DNA of 64,000 nt from Candidatus Chlorobium antarcticum. GTDB taxonomy: Bacteria > Bacteroidota > Chlorobiia > Chlorobiales > Chlorobiaceae. Shown here piece after piece: positions 29,014 through 39,413 of the stretch (position 1 is the stretch's first letter; each line of letters begins with the position of its first letter). A model generated the notes under the pieces. It saw only the letters and a program-made list of their open reading frames with translations. It did not search any database and was not told the origin of the DNA. Position numbers and translations under genes: made by a program. The DNA lies in the NCBI GenBank assembly GCA_030765725.1, contig JAVCDF010000002.1:1-64000 (forward strand), given 5' to 3'.

Positions 29014-29174
29014 ACTGGCTGTTGGGGAGGTCGTCTATGATGTATTACGGCCTGAATATACATTGAATTTTCCAACTCTCCTGCCCGTCTTTTTTGGTTA
29101 CATTACCTACCTTGAACCCGAAACCGTTTCCCTGCACCAAGGGGGGCGCTTTTGCAACTTCATTTCAGTTGAGT

Positions 29175-30728
29175 ATGCCGAATGACGCATTGAGGGTTGC
29201 TGCCATTGACCTTGGCACCAACTCGTTTCACATGGTTATTATTGAAGAGAGCCCGGAAAAAGGGATTGTTGAGATTGATCGTGTCAAGGACATGATCTGT
29301 ATAGGGCGGGGGAGCATTTCAACGAAAATGCTTGATGAGGAGTCGATGCAGTCGGGAGTCGCCGCCCTGAAAAATTTTCTCGTGCTTGCTTCCGAGCACG
29401 GCGTTATCCGCGACAATATTCTGGCCTTTGCCACCAGCGCAATCCGTGAGGCGAAAAACCAGCACGAATTTCTCCGCAGAGTTCGCGAGGAGACCGGGCT
29501 GAAGGTAAAGGTCATTTCTGGCATGGAGGAGGCGGAGTTCATCTATTATGGTGTACGCCATGCTGTGAAGCTAAAGGAATCGAACGACCTTCTTTTTGAT
29601 ATTGGCGGAGGATCGGTGGAGTTCATCATTGCCAGTGCAGACGGGGTAAAGCTGCTTGAAAGCCGTAAAATTGGTGTTGCCCGAATGCTTGAGCGGTTTG
29701 TGACGAAAGATCCGATTTCAGAAGGGGAGATAACCCTTCTGGAGCAGTTCTTTTCCGCTGAAATGGTCTCTGCCGTCGAGGCGGCTTCGCGGCTGAAGGT
29801 GAAGCGCGCCATTGCCTCTTCGGGGACGGCGGAAAACATAGCTCGCATGATCCATTCCATGCATGGTCGTGAAAGCGAGGGTTCGCTGAACAGCAGTTCG
29901 TTTACCCGCAGTGAATTTGATATGCTCTACCGGACAATGATTCCCCTGAATTCTGCGGAACGACGGAAAATGAGCGGGCTTGACGAAAAACGGGTTGACT
30001 TGATTGTGCCGGGTCTGATTCTTGTCAACATGCTGTTCCGCATGTTTGGGTTTGAGGAGGTTGTGGTATCGGACTCCTCTCTGCGCGAGGGGATGGTACT
30101 TCACTATCTGCAGCATAATTCCCTCTCCCGTCCCTGTCCTGAGGGTGAACTCGACATTCGGCGCGAAAGCGTTCAGGAGCTCGGTTTCCGATGCAACTGG
30201 AACCAGCGCCATTCCATGCAGGTAGCCCGCATCAGTCTGCAGTTTTTTGATGCTCTCGGGGAGATGCACGGTGTTCAGGTTCACTACCGTGAATTGCTGG
30301 AGTATGCGGCTCTTCTGCACAATATTGGCACATTTATCTCCATCTCCTCTCACCACAAGCACAGCCAGTACATCATTCAGAATGGAGGTCTTCGCGGCTT
30401 CTCTCCCTCTGAAATAGAGATTATCGGCAATGTTGCCCGCTATCATCGCAAGTCGCCTCCGTCTGAAAAACATGCCGCCTATCTGGGGTTGAAGCCAAAG
30501 CATCGGCACGCTGTTGATGTGCTGTCGGGAATTCTGCGGATTGCCAATGGGCTTGAGCGCGGCCACCGGCGGAATGTGGAGAAGGTGAAGATTGTTGAGG
30601 AGAAAGGACGGCTGGTGTTCCGGCTGACTACGAAGTTTGAGCCAGAAATTGAGATATGGGCGGCGGATCAGCTGAAGTCTCTGCTGGAAAATGTTCTGGA
30701 GAAGCCGATTGCTTTCTGTCGGGTCTGA
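29175..30728 (+). CDS. ppx: Ppx/GppA-family phosphatase
   Basis: This 517-residue protein has the ASKHA-fold Ppx/GppA core, with AAIDLGTNSFHMVI near the N-terminus, FDIGGGSVEFI as the second phosphate loop and ASSGTAENIARM. A C-terminal HD-like domain (about 330-500) has HNIGTFISISSHHKH. Members hydrolyse polyphosphate or pppGpp. I chose the ATG at 29175 because the conserved fold starts just after it; a TTG at 29094 is also in frame. Its end overlaps the pabB-pabC start by 38 bases. Confidence 0.88.
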   Translation: MPNDALRVAAIDLGTNSFHMVIIEESPEKGIVEIDRVKDMICIGRGSISTKMLDEESMQSGVAALKNFLVLASEHGVIRDNILAFATSAIREAKNQHEFLRRVREETGLKVKVISGMEEAEFIYYGVRHAVKLKESNDLLFDIGGGSVEFIIASADGVKLLESRKIGVARMLERFVTKDPISEGEITLLEQFFSAEMVSAVEAASRLKVKRAIASSGTAENIARMIHSMHGRESEGSLNSSSFTRSEFDMLYRTMIPLNSAERRKMSGLDEKRVDLIVPGLILVNMLFRMFGFEEVVVSDSSLREGMVLHYLQHNSLSRPCPEGELDIRRESVQELGFRCNWNQRHSMQVARISLQFFDALGEMHGVQVHYRELLEYAALLHNIGTFISISSHHKHSQYIIQNGGLRGFSPSEIEIIGNVARYHRKSPPSEKHAAYLGLKPKHRHAVDVLSGILRIANGLERGHRRNVEKVKIVEEKGRLVFRLTTKFEPEIEIWAADQLKSLLENVLEKPIAFCRV

Positions 30729-32583
30729 GTCCCACAGTTCTTTGGTTGAGAGGGATATTTCCGCTCTCCTGCAGCAACCTGGCACTCTCTGGTTTGAATC
30801 GGCTTTTGTAGAGGGGGGCGGCGCCCTCTGTTTTTCCGACCCTGTTGCCGCTGTTGCACTTACCTCGCTTGATGCGTTCCCGGAATTTTTTCTTGAGCTT
30901 GAGTGTCGGCTTGATGCGGGTTATTTCCTTGCCGGATGGCTTGGCTACGAAGCTGGCAAGGGTTTTGAACGGAATGTTTTCAGTACTCCGGTCGCCTCCA
31001 ATTCTCAAGCTCTTCTCGGGTGGTTTGGTGTCTACTCTGAACCGCGCCGCTTCTCTCCCGAAACGGTGCGTGAGCTTTTCTCCTCTCTTTCGTCCGATGC
31101 CTCGTCCCTTCCGGAGAACCTTTCGTTCAGCTGTTCTGAAGAGGACTATGCCGGAAAAATTGCTGCCATTCGCCGCGAAATTGCCGCTGGCAATGTCTAT
31201 CAGGTCAATTATACTGGCCAATATAGCTTTGCTGCCTCTTCTGACCCTGTAGGGCTTTTCAGCAGGCTGCGAGGGAGGCAGCCGGATTCCTGGATGGCAA
31301 TGCTTAACACTCCTGACTGCCAGATTCTTTCGGTTTCGCCAGAACTCTTTTTCCGCCGCCGCGGACGCCTTATTGAGACCATGCCGATGAAGGGAACCGC
31401 TCGGCGGGGTGTGACAGAGGCAGAGGACCGCTACGCTCTTCAGGAACTTCAGCGGTGTACGAAGAACCGCGCGGAAAACCTCATGATTGTTGATCTTCTC
31501 CGCAACGACCTCGGCCGTATCTGCCGGCCCGGTTCGGTGAGGGTGCCTGAGCTGTTTGCGCCGAGAAGCTGGCCGACCCTGCACCAGATGGTATCACGCA
31601 TCAGCGGGGAACTCCGGGAAGATGTTGACCTTTATGCCCTGTTTCGGGCGCTTTTTCCCTGTGGTTCGGTGACCGGTGCTCCGAAAATCAGGGCGATGCA
31701 GCTTATTGACGGGCTGGAGGATTCACCACGGGGTGTTTATACGGGAACGGTGGGGTTCATGACGCCCGGCCGCGACATGGTGTTCAATGTGGCCATCCGG
31801 ACGGTGGAGGTGAGAGGGAATGAGGCCGTCTATGGAGCCGGGAGTGGGATTGTGTGGGATTCTGACGCCCTGGGGGAGTTCCGAGAGTGTGCGCTCAAGG
31901 CGGATATTCTCAGGCCCTCTTCCGGTCCGGGAACTATGGGTTTGTTTGAGAGCATTCTCTGGAACGGGGAGTACCTTCTTCTCTCAGCCCATCTTCAGCG
32001 AATGGAGAGTTCTGCTGAAGCTCTTGGCCTGCCCTTTAGCCGCCTTCGGGCGTTGCAGGTTCTTGTGGCACTGGAGCGGGAGATGCTTCTTTCGGGAGCG
32101 CGCAGCAAGGTTCGCTTGATGCTCTCGCCTGCCGGCGAACTTGCCGCCACCCATGCAGTAATTGGGCCTTCTTTCTTCTGCTCAGAATCTCTCCACATCT
32201 GCCTTGCAGAGGATCGGGTTGATTCCCATAACACGCTCCTCCGGCATAAAACCACCGCGCGGGACTTCTATGACCGTTATTACCGTGAGGCTCTCCGTCG
32301 CGGCTTTGATGAGGTGCTTTTCGCCAATGAACGGGGCGAGATAGCTGAGGGGGCAATCAGTTCGGTGTTTGTAGAGAGGGGGCAGCAGCTTCTGACCCCA
32401 CCACTGAGCGCAGGGATTCTTAACGGCGTGATGAGAGGCTACCTGCTCAAAACGCGCCCTGGAGCAACGGAAGCAGTGCTTTCACTGAAGAACCTTGTTC
32501 CGGGTGGCAGGCTTTTCCTTGCCAATGCTGTACGGGGGGTTCGCTTGGCGATTTTCACTGGGGAAACAATTTCAGTAGAATGA
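30691..32583 (+). CDS. pabB: PabB-PabC fusion (4-amino-4-deoxychorismate to pABA)
   Basis: This 630-residue fusion has two parts. Residues about 1-400 are aminodeoxychorismate synthase component I, with TMPMKGTARRG, NLMIVDLLRNDLGR, PCGSVTGAPKIRAM and the final GAGSGIVWDSDA. Residues about 410-630 are an aminodeoxychorismate lyase of the PLP fold type IV family, with MGLFESILWNGEYLL and EVLFANERGEIAEGAISSVF. Together they would make p-aminobenzoate, given an amidotransferase PabA, which is not in the window. The product is the co-substrate of the FolP encoded at 39.4 kb. The extreme N-terminus is uncertain because it lies within ppx. Confidence 0.92.
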   Translation: MFWRSRLLSVGSESHSSLVERDISALLQQPGTLWFESAFVEGGGALCFSDPVAAVALTSLDAFPEFFLELECRLDAGYFLAGWLGYEAGKGFERNVFSTPVASNSQALLGWFGVYSEPRRFSPETVRELFSSLSSDASSLPENLSFSCSEEDYAGKIAAIRREIAAGNVYQVNYTGQYSFAASSDPVGLFSRLRGRQPDSWMAMLNTPDCQILSVSPELFFRRRGRLIETMPMKGTARRGVTEAEDRYALQELQRCTKNRAENLMIVDLLRNDLGRICRPGSVRVPELFAPRSWPTLHQMVSRISGELREDVDLYALFRALFPCGSVTGAPKIRAMQLIDGLEDSPRGVYTGTVGFMTPGRDMVFNVAIRTVEVRGNEAVYGAGSGIVWDSDALGEFRECALKADILRPSSGPGTMGLFESILWNGEYLLLSAHLQRMESSAEALGLPFSRLRALQVLVALEREMLLSGARSKVRLMLSPAGELAATHAVIGPSFFCSESLHICLAEDRVDSHNTLLRHKTTARDFYDRYYREALRRGFDEVLFANERGEIAEGAISSVFVERGQQLLTPPLSAGILNGVMRGYLLKTRPGATEAVLSLKNLVPGGRLFLANAVRGVRLAIFTGETISVE

Positions 32584-32676
32584 TCCTTCTGCCCCGATCA
32601 CCGGTCGTTTGGGAGGAGCCCTCAATTAGCTGTATATTTCTGTCTGCCACTTCCTTAATACTATCCCGAACCAGCC

Positions 32677-33135
32677 ATGCGAGATCATACGCCGAACTTC
32701 ACCATGCATGAACTCAGCGCCGAGAACCGTTCCCTTATCAGCACCACTCTTCAGCAGCTGCTTGAAAAACTTGCGGCAGACGGCAAAATGACAGCCGACT
32801 CACTGCTTGAGTTCTGGGTGGAAGTGCCCGGCGTGAAACGCATTCGCGGTACATTCCGTGGTGGATTTCTCATGCCCGACAGCTTTGTATATCTCTCCGA
32901 TTATTTCCTGCCCGATGCCAGCAACCTTACCCCGACCACTGCATACGGCGAAGCCGAAAATCCTCTCCAGCAGGCATGGAGTGATCTTCTCGATGAATTC
33001 TACTATCAGATAGAGATTTTCACCTCCCCCGTATCAGTCCCCAAAGGCGTCACCCTCGAACTCTGGGCAGGCACTCGCCACCGCCCCGAAGGCGAATGGA
33101 TATACGCAGTAGACCGTAAAATCGAACTCCTGTAG
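32677..33135 (+). CDS. Hypothetical protein
   Basis: I do not recognise this 152-residue protein. It has no signal peptide, membrane segment or metal motif. It starts with a helical segment (about 10-40) and continues as an alternating beta-rich part with several Pro and aromatic residues (FWVEVPGVKRIRG, LELWAGTRH). It begins 93 bases after pabB-pabC and converges with nth. Its coding strand is C-rich: hand counts give G 11 / C 22 over 32701-32760 and G 9 / C 21 over 33001-33060. Most neighbouring sequence is G-rich on this strand. Confidence 0.7.
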   Translation: MRDHTPNFTMHELSAENRSLISTTLQQLLEKLAADGKMTADSLLEFWVEVPGVKRIRGTFRGGFLMPDSFVYLSDYFLPDASNLTPTTAYGEAENPLQQAWSDLLDEFYYQIEIFTSPVSVPKGVTLELWAGTRHRPEGEWIYAVDRKIELL

Positions 33136-33181
33136 CCCGTCATAAGTATGTAACTATTTGTATTCCAATTATTAGCTTTTT

Positions 33182-33814
33182 TTACTCTTTTGAGGGGCAG
33201 ATTGGGGCGAGGGGGCAGGTGGGGCAGGCTGGCTTTTTGGCTTTGCAGGTGTAGCGGCCATGGAGGAGGAGGTAGTGGTGGAAGTCGACGACCCAGGGTT
33301 CTGGGATGATTTTCATGAGGGCGGTTTCGGTGTCTTCTACTTTGGTTGTATGGCAGAGGCCGAGGCGGTTTGAGACTCGGTGGACATGGGTGTCGACGGG
33401 CATGACTGGCTGGTGGAAGGCGGCGGCGAGGACGACATTGGCGGTTTTTCTGCCGACTCCGGGGAGCTTTTCGAGTTCTTCTCTTGTTTCGGGGACTTTT
33501 CCGCCGTATTGCTCTGTGAGGATGATGCTGACGGCGCGGATATTTTTTGCTTTGTTGTTGCAGTAGTTGATGCTTCGGACAAGCTGGAGGACGCCTTCTG
33601 GCTCAAGATGGCTGAGGCTTTTTGCGTCGGGGGCTTCCTGGAAAAGTTCGCGGGTGACGATATTGACCTGCCGGTCTGTTGCCTGTGCGGCGAGGATGGT
33701 GGCTATGAGCAGTTGGAAGGGGGTGTTGAACAGGAGTTCAGTTTTGGGTTCGGGGTAGCGGGTGCCGAGTACTTCTTTGATGAACTGGATCTTGTCTTTT
33801 GGTGTGCGGTTCAT
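33182..33814 (-). CDS. nth: Endonuclease III
   Basis: This 210-residue DNA glycosylase/AP lyase removes oxidised pyrimidines. The helix-hairpin-helix is LEKLPGVGRKTANVVLA, with the catalytic Lys in GRKTA and Asp in MPVDTHVHRVSNRLG. The C-terminal [4Fe-4S] motif is CKAKKPACPTCPLAPIC. Its start overlaps the end of the upstream phosphatase gene by four bases. It is the last gene of a long minus-strand block. Confidence 0.96.
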   Translation of the reverse strand: MNRTPKDKIQFIKEVLGTRYPEPKTELLFNTPFQLLIATILAAQATDRQVNIVTRELFQEAPDAKSLSHLEPEGVLQLVRSINYCNNKAKNIRAVSIILTEQYGGKVPETREELEKLPGVGRKTANVVLAAAFHQPVMPVDTHVHRVSNRLGLCHTTKVEDTETALMKIIPEPWVVDFHHYLLLHGRYTCKAKKPACPTCPLAPICPSKE

Positions 33815-34512
33815 GTTGTTTCTTCAATGTTTTGCTGCTGGACAATAGTCCGTTCGGGGAGGATGACGGCTGTCAGTTTTCCCAGATGAGGCCTGTGGGT
33901 GTATACGCAGCCGGTATCTATGGCTATGAGGCGCTCAAGCATGATTGGTCTGGTAATAGGGGTGTGGGCGCAAACGAGCGTTTTTTCCCATGGGTAGATG
34001 CCTGCGGCGAGGTATTCTTCCTGCATGTGTTCGCGCTGCCAGCTGAGCTCTTCGGGGTCGTGAAGGGTGAGGTTTTCTGCTATGTTGAGTTCGGGGTCTA
34101 GACCTCCATGGGCGAAGAACCAGTGCTGGGTGGCAATATGGCTTTTACAGTCGGCCAAGAGTGCCAGATGTTCGGGAGGCAGGTTGATTCCTCCGTTTTT
34201 TCCATAGGAGTCCATTGTTGCTCTTCCGCCGCTGAGGAGCCATGGTCTTGACTCACCGGTTTTGAGGTACTCAAGCAGCATCAGTTCGTGGTTGCCCTTG
34301 ATGAAATGGCAACTGAACTTTTGGTTGAGTTCTATGAGGTAGTCGACTACCTCTTTTGAGCTTTTACCTCGGTCTATGAAGTCGCCGAGAAAGATGAACT
34401 GGTCATCAGAGCGTGGGTTGATGTTCCTGACCAGTGCTTTCAGGGTAAGAATGCAGCCGTGGATGTCGCCGATGGCGATGATCCTGTGATCTTCACTGAG
34501 GGAAGTATGCAT
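33811..34512 (-). CDS. Serine/threonine phosphatase-like metallophosphoesterase
   Basis: This 233-residue enzyme has the PPP-family motifs [17 protein letters not shown] and KGNHELMLL, and a later AHTPITRP. These bind two metals and form the active site. Bacterial proteins of this size hydrolyse phosphoproteins or diadenosine tetraphosphate (ApaH, PrpA). I chose the ATG at 34512, which overlaps the nusB end by 20 bases; the longer frame lies inside nusB. The substrate is unknown. Confidence 0.88.
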   Translation of the reverse strand: MHTSLSEDHRIIAIGDIHGCILTLKALVRNINPRSDDQFIFLGDFIDRGKSSKEVVDYLIELNQKFSCHFIKGNHELMLLEYLKTGESRPWLLSGGRATMDSYGKNGGINLPPEHLALLADCKSHIATQHWFFAHGGLDPELNIAENLTLHDPEELSWQREHMQEEYLAAGIYPWEKTLVCAHTPITRPIMLERLIAIDTGCVYTHRPHLGKLTAVILPERTIVQQQNIEETT

Positions 34513-35032
34513 GCCGCCTCCTTTCCTGTTGCTCCGTTTGCCCTTTGGCGTCGGGTTTTGCAGCACGGGGCGGGGTGTGGTCGATAAGTCCCCGTCCGTT
34601 TTTGTGGATTTTCCCTTCTTCTTTGAGCGCGTTGAAGATGGCGTCGAGTATGCCGTTGACAAACTTGCTGCTTTTGTCGGTGCTGCTGAATTTTTTTGCT
34701 ATCTCAATGGCTTCGTTGATGGAGACTTTCGGGGGAATGTCGTCGCAGTAGAGGAGTTCGGCCATTGCCATGCGCAGGATGTTCTTGTCGATAATGGCGA
34801 TGCGGCTCATGTCCCAGTTGAAGGTGTGGGCGGCAATGTAACGGTCGATTTCCTCCATGTGCTCTTTAATGTTCTTAAGCAGGAGGTTGAAGAACTTCAT
34901 GGCGTTGGGATCGCCAAGAATTTCGGGCGTGAGGAGCCAGCCGGCAGCGGAGTCTATGTCGGTTTCACGGAGTTCGAGGGTGTAGAGTGCCTGTAATATC
35001 TTTTCGCGGATTTGTCTTCTATAGGTTTTCAT
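34493..35032 (-). CDS. nusB: Transcription antitermination factor NusB
   Basis: This 179-residue all-helical RNA-binding protein acts with NusE in rRNA antitermination. The start [16 protein letters not shown] and the C-terminal segment [17 protein letters not shown] with FVNGILDAI are typical. It is somewhat longer than E. coli NusB, with a basic polar tail of about 35 residues. I chose the ATG at 35032 because the conserved Arg-rich N-terminus begins there. The HAD gene ends 10 bases upstream. Confidence 0.94.
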   Translation of the reverse strand: MKTYRRQIREKILQALYTLELRETDIDSAAGWLLTPEILGDPNAMKFFNLLLKNIKEHMEEIDRYIAAHTFNWDMSRIAIIDKNILRMAMAELLYCDDIPPKVSINEAIEIAKKFSSTDKSSKFVNGILDAIFNALKEEGKIHKNGRGLIDHTPPRAAKPDAKGQTEQQERRRHAYFPQ

Positions 35033-35042
35033 GCAGGGACGG

Positions 35043-35744
35043 TTATGTGGTTGAGGTCTTGAGTATCTCCCTGAGGACCGTTTCTGCCTGGCTGAGGTCC
35101 TCGAGGAGGACATCGGGGCTGTGCTTTTGGAGCTGGCTGAGGGAGTATGTGCCGGTGGCAACGGCAATGGAGCGTGCGTTGAGCACCCGGGCACAGGTGA
35201 TGTCGTGTTCAGTGTCGCCTATAATGACTATATCTTCTTCAGTGAATGTTTTCCCGGTAAGCTTATAAGCTTTTTCAACAGCGACGGGAGGCAGTTCGTT
35301 TCGATGGTAGCCGTCGTCGGCAAATGCTCCGAACGGGAAGTAGTGGTTGAGGCCGGGAAGGGAGAGCTTGTGGCGACCGGATTCTTCGAAGTTGCCTGTC
35401 AGGAGGCCGAGCAAAAGGTCGGTGTGGGTGGACAGCTGAAGGAGCAGTTCCCGCACTCCTGCCATGAGGGTGATGTCCGTCTCGCGGGCATGCATGCGGA
35501 AGAGGGTGCAGTAGGTCTGCTTTGCGCTGTTGAATTTCTGGCCGATCTCCCCGTCGCTGAGTCCTGCGGGTCGGAGCGCGTCATAGATGATTCCGCTGTC
35601 CATTCTGCCGGCGAAGTTGCAGGAGTCGGCTGTGCCATGGGTTCCGTAGACTTCCTGAAGCGCGTCGCATAGAATGCGGCGATTGATGCTCCCTACGGAG
35701 AGGAGTGTCCCATCTATGTCAAACAACACGAGTTTCTTGGTCAT
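35043..35744 (-). CDS. HAD-family phosphatase
   Basis: This 233-residue hydrolase has motif [15 protein letters not shown], motif II near [13 protein letters not shown], a conserved Lys in [10 protein letters not shown], and motif [17 protein letters not shown] helical cap is inserted after motif I. It resembles phosphoglycolate phosphatases (Gph), which remove a product of DNA repair or RuBisCO; green sulfur bacteria lack a Calvin cycle. I start it at the ATG at 35744. It lies between smc and nusB in a co-oriented run. Confidence 0.88.
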   Translation of the reverse strand: MTKKLVLFDIDGTLLSVGSINRRILCDALQEVYGTHGTADSCNFAGRMDSGIIYDALRPAGLSDGEIGQKFNSAKQTYCTLFRMHARETDITLMAGVRELLLQLSTHTDLLLGLLTGNFEESGRHKLSLPGLNHYFPFGAFADDGYHRNELPPVAVEKAYKLTGKTFTEEDIVIIGDTEHDITCARVLNARSIAVATGTYSLSQLQKHSPDVLLEDLSQAETVLREILKTSTT

Positions 35745-35764
35745 AGTCAACAGCGGGCATTTTT

Positions 35765-38700
35765 TCAATGCCTGATTTTTTCAAGACGGACAGGAATCAG
35801 TTTCGATACACCTTCTTCTTCCATGGTGACCCCGTAAATTGCCTGGCAGGAGGCCATGGTGTTCTTGTTGTGCGTAACAATAATGAATTGGGTGTTATTC
35901 TCAAATTTTTTCAAGAGTTTAATGAATCTGCCGACATTTCCGTCGTCAAGTGGGGCGTCAACTTCGTCAAGAATACAGAATGGGCTGGGTTTGACGAGAT
36001 AGATGGAAAAAAGCAGGGAGAGGGCGGTGAGGGCTTTTTCACCTCCGCTGAGCTGTTCGATGGAGAGGGGCTTTTTTCCTTTGGGCTTGGCGACTATTTC
36101 AATATGTGCTTCAAGTGGGTCGTTGGCGGTGTGGATGAGGAGGTCGGCCTCATCTTCGGGGTCGAAGAGTTCCTGAAAAATTGTGGTGAAGTTTTTCCGC
36201 ACGGCCTGAAATGTTGTTTCAAGTTTCTCCAGGGCGGTCCGGTTGATCTCTTCTATTGTTTCGAGAAGTTGTGCTTCGGCGGTGTGGAGGTCGTTTTTCT
36301 GTTCTGTGAGGAAGTCGAGCCGCTCTTTTTCCGCTTGATATTCGTCGAGCGCAAGTTCGTTGACCGCTCCGAACTGTTCGCATTGCTGTTCAAGGGCTGC
36401 GAGTGTTTCAGCGGCCAGATTGTCATCGAGCGGCTTCTCTGCTTCGGGCAATTTTATGGTGGCAAGTTTGCAGTTGTATTTGAGTTTGACCGAGGTGAAG
36501 ATGCGTTCAAGTTCCTGCTGCATTGCTGAGCGTTCCCCGGTGAGGGTGGTCTGAAGCTGGCGGCCGACATCCAGCTTCCTGTTCATTTCGCGCACGCTGT
36601 TGCGGGCGTCCTGCTGGCGCACCTGTTCCTGGTGGTAGCCCGATTCTTTTTCGTTGAGCGATTTCTGGTGCTCTGCAACCTGTATTCGTTTGGTTTCGAG
36701 CGCTGTTTTCAGGGTTGCGGCGGTTTTTGTGAACAGGGTGAGGTTTGCGGCTGCCGAGGCTGCTTCAGTATGCAGCGCGTCGATTTCTTCGCGGAGGGTG
36801 GCACGGATGGCGCGGCAGTTTTCAATTGCAGTTCGCAGCTTGTCGAGTTCCTGCAGGGCGTCACGGTAGCTGTTCTGGCGATGTTGCAGCTCTTTCCCGA
36901 TTTCGTGGTATTGCGTTTCTAGCTTCGTGAGCTCTGCCTGCAGGGTGAGGATTTCTTTCCGGACCCCTTCGTTGTCTCTGCTCTCTTCTGTGAGGGAGGG
37001 GAGGAGCACGAGAAGCTTTTCATTACATTGGTCGGCGGCGTTCTTCAGTTCGGCTACTTCGGTTTTTCCGGAGAGAATCTGGGCGTTGAGTCCCTGCTCT
37101 TCGGCTTCAAGGAGCGCGAGTTCTTTTTCAGCGGAGGCGATTGCTGATTCGGTTTCACGGATGGCCGGTTGTCCGCTGCTGGTTTTGAGTTCGCGGAGTT
37201 TCTGTTCAAGCTTCGCTGTCTGTTCCTCTTCGCTCCTGATGGAGCTCTCCATGTCGGCAAGCTTTTTTCCCAGGCAGTCCCGTTCGGTTTTTTTCCCGAG
37301 CCTTAGCCCTTCGCTGCTTTTCGGGCTGCCGGCAAGCAGAAGCCCTTTTGCTGTGAATTTTTCTCCCTCTAGGGTAACCATTGAGAGTTCGGGGTGGAGG
37401 AAGGCGAGCTCTTCTGCGGTTTCGGGGGTCGGGACGGTATAGCTGCCGAAAAGCAGCATGGCCAGTGCGTTGTGCATCTCCGGCGGAGAGGAGACGAGCT
37501 CTATGGTTTTTTTTGCTCCTGGAATGTTGGGCCCGCTTTCGGGCGGTGCCTGGGGGACAAGGTCGAGCACAAGGAAGCTGACCTTCCCCTTTGCGGAGCG
37601 ACGCAGGGCGGCAATGCCCTTGCGGGCTTCCTCAAGGGTGCGACAGACATAGTAGTTCATGCTTTCGCCGAGTGCGGCGTTGACTGCTTTTCGTGCCGAA
37701 TCGTCCAGAGAGAGGTGGTCGGAGAGGCAGCCAATTCCTGGCCGTCCCTCTTTGTGCTTTTCAAGGAACCCGATCCCTTCGGGCATCCCTTCAAAGTTGT
37801 CGAGTACGGAGTTGGCAAGCAGAATCTGGTTGTTCAGCTGGCCGCGGGAAGAACGGAGGCTGAGGAGCCGTTCTTTTTGTTCTTCAAGTTCCGCTGCGAG
37901 CTCTTCGCGCTCTTTGTGCAGAAGGGTTTCGCGTTCTCTTTGGCGGGTGAGCCGGTCCTGGTTTTTCCCAAGTTGTTCTGTGCACTCTTTTTTGCCGGGG
38001 GCGAGGGTTTCCAGGCGCTCTCTGGCGGTTTGCCGCTTCGTTTTGATTTTTTCTTGTTCGTTTAAAAGATGCTGCTGTTCGGCCTCAAGTGCCTGTCGTT
38101 CAAGGGCAAGGCGGTTGGCTGCCTGCTGGCGTTCAGCACTTTTTGTGCGCTCAAGGGTGAGCCTGTTGCGCTGTTCGTGGAGTGTGCTGTTCAACTGGTC
38201 GTGTTTAGCGGCAAGTGTCTGGAATTTTTCCTGAAGCTTTGAAGAGACGCTCTGGGCTTCGGGCTGTTTCGCTTCCAGTTCCTCTTCAAGCGTTTCCTGA
38301 TTGAGGATTTTCCCCCCTTTTTCAGTGGCGAGGGTTTCTGTTTTTCCAATACTGCCGGCGAGGTTTTTCTGCTGCTCTTCATGCTGCAGAAGCTGCATTT
38401 CAAGAGCATGGACCTCTTCGTTGCCTGTGTTTACCTGTTTTTGAAGGAGGGTGAGCGCCTGTTCCTCTTCAAGCTGACGGCGTTCGGCTTCAAGAATAGT
38501 GCTGTCTTCGGTTGCAATTCTGGCTGCCAGTTCATGGTTCTGCAACTCTTCCTGCTCAATTTTTTGGCTGAGCGGTTCGAGTGTTTCCTGCAGTGTTTCC
38601 ATGGTGTGCCATGAGAGCCGGAGGTCGAGCTCGCGCATGCGGGTTTTCAGCTCTCGGAGCTTTTCTGCTTTTCTGACCTGAAGTTTCAGATTGCGGACTT

Positions 38701-39301
38701 TTTTTTCAACCTCGTTCATGAGGTCGTCAACCCGGGTAAGGTCGCGCGAGGCACTTTCAAGCTGTCGGAAGGTTTGTTTCCGTCGCTGTTTGTATCGGGT
38801 TATTCCTGCGGCTTCTTCAAACAGCTTCATCCGCTCTTCGCTTTTGTTACTGATGATTTCTTCAATCATTTTCAATTCAATCACCGAGTAGGCGTCGCTG
38901 CCCATGCCGGTGTCTGTGAAGAGGTCGAGGATGTCTTTCAGGCGGCAGGGAACCTGGTTGAGCAGAAAGTCGCTTTCGCCGTTCCGGTAGATTCTTCGGG
39001 TGACGGTGACCTCCGTGTATTCAGTGGGGAGGATGTTGCGTGTGTTTTCAATGGTGAGGGAGACCTCGGTGAAGCTGAGAGGCTTGAGGTTTCGTGAGCC
39101 GTTGAAAATGATGTTTTCCATTTTCGCCGACCGCAGGAGTGAGCTTTTCTGCTCACCCAGCACCCAGCGGATGGCGTCAACAACATTGGTTTTTCCGCAC
39201 CCGTTGGGGCCGACAATGGCGGTAAGCCCTTTGTCGAAGGATATTTTTACTCTGTTGGCAAAGCTTTTGAAGCCGAACAGCTCTATTTTGGACAGATACA
39301 T
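35765..39301 (-). CDS. smc: Chromosome partition protein SMC
   Basis: This 1178-residue ATPase compacts and separates chromosomes with ScpA and ScpB. Walker A is GPNGCGKTNVVDAI (about 32-45). Two long coiled coils (about 170-500 and 680-1010) flank a hinge (about 520-670, GCLSDHLSLDDSARKAVNAA). The C-terminal head has the signature LSGGEKALTALSLLFS and Walker B FCILDEVDAPLDD. The length is normal. It is followed closely by the HAD gene, and 112 bases separate it from folP upstream. Confidence 0.97.
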   Translation of the reverse strand: MYLSKIELFGFKSFANRVKISFDKGLTAIVGPNGCGKTNVVDAIRWVLGEQKSSLLRSAKMENIIFNGSRNLKPLSFTEVSLTIENTRNILPTEYTEVTVTRRIYRNGESDFLLNQVPCRLKDILDLFTDTGMGSDAYSVIELKMIEEIISNKSEERMKLFEEAAGITRYKQRRKQTFRQLESASRDLTRVDDLMNEVEKKVRNLKLQVRKAEKLRELKTRMRELDLRLSWHTMETLQETLEPLSQKIEQEELQNHELAARIATEDSTILEAERRQLEEEQALTLLQKQVNTGNEEVHALEMQLLQHEEQQKNLAGSIGKTETLATEKGGKILNQETLEEELEAKQPEAQSVSSKLQEKFQTLAAKHDQLNSTLHEQRNRLTLERTKSAERQQAANRLALERQALEAEQQHLLNEQEKIKTKRQTARERLETLAPGKKECTEQLGKNQDRLTRQRERETLLHKEREELAAELEEQKERLLSLRSSRGQLNNQILLANSVLDNFEGMPEGIGFLEKHKEGRPGIGCLSDHLSLDDSARKAVNAALGESMNYYVCRTLEEARKGIAALRRSAKGKVSFLVLDLVPQAPPESGPNIPGAKKTIELVSSPPEMHNALAMLLFGSYTVPTPETAEELAFLHPELSMVTLEGEKFTAKGLLLAGSPKSSEGLRLGKKTERDCLGKKLADMESSIRSEEEQTAKLEQKLRELKTSSGQPAIRETESAIASAEKELALLEAEEQGLNAQILSGKTEVAELKNAADQCNEKLLVLLPSLTEESRDNEGVRKEILTLQAELTKLETQYHEIGKELQHRQNSYRDALQELDKLRTAIENCRAIRATLREEIDALHTEAASAAANLTLFTKTAATLKTALETKRIQVAEHQKSLNEKESGYHQEQVRQQDARNSVREMNRKLDVGRQLQTTLTGERSAMQQELERIFTSVKLKYNCKLATIKLPEAEKPLDDNLAAETLAALEQQCEQFGAVNELALDEYQAEKERLDFLTEQKNDLHTAEAQLLETIEEINRTALEKLETTFQAVRKNFTTIFQELFDPEDEADLLIHTANDPLEAHIEIVAKPKGKKPLSIEQLSGGEKALTALSLLFSIYLVKPSPFCILDEVDAPLDDGNVGRFIKLLKKFENNTQFIIVTHNKNTMASCQAIYGVTMEEEGVSKLIPVRLEKIRH

Positions 39302-39413
39302 TGCGACAGTTCGACAGTTCGATAGTGCGCTTGGGGGATCTCAACATATTGTGCTGTAAAGTAAAGAAAAAAACCAGTATGTGCTCAATGCTTCAGTGGC
39401 GCTTTTTTATGGC

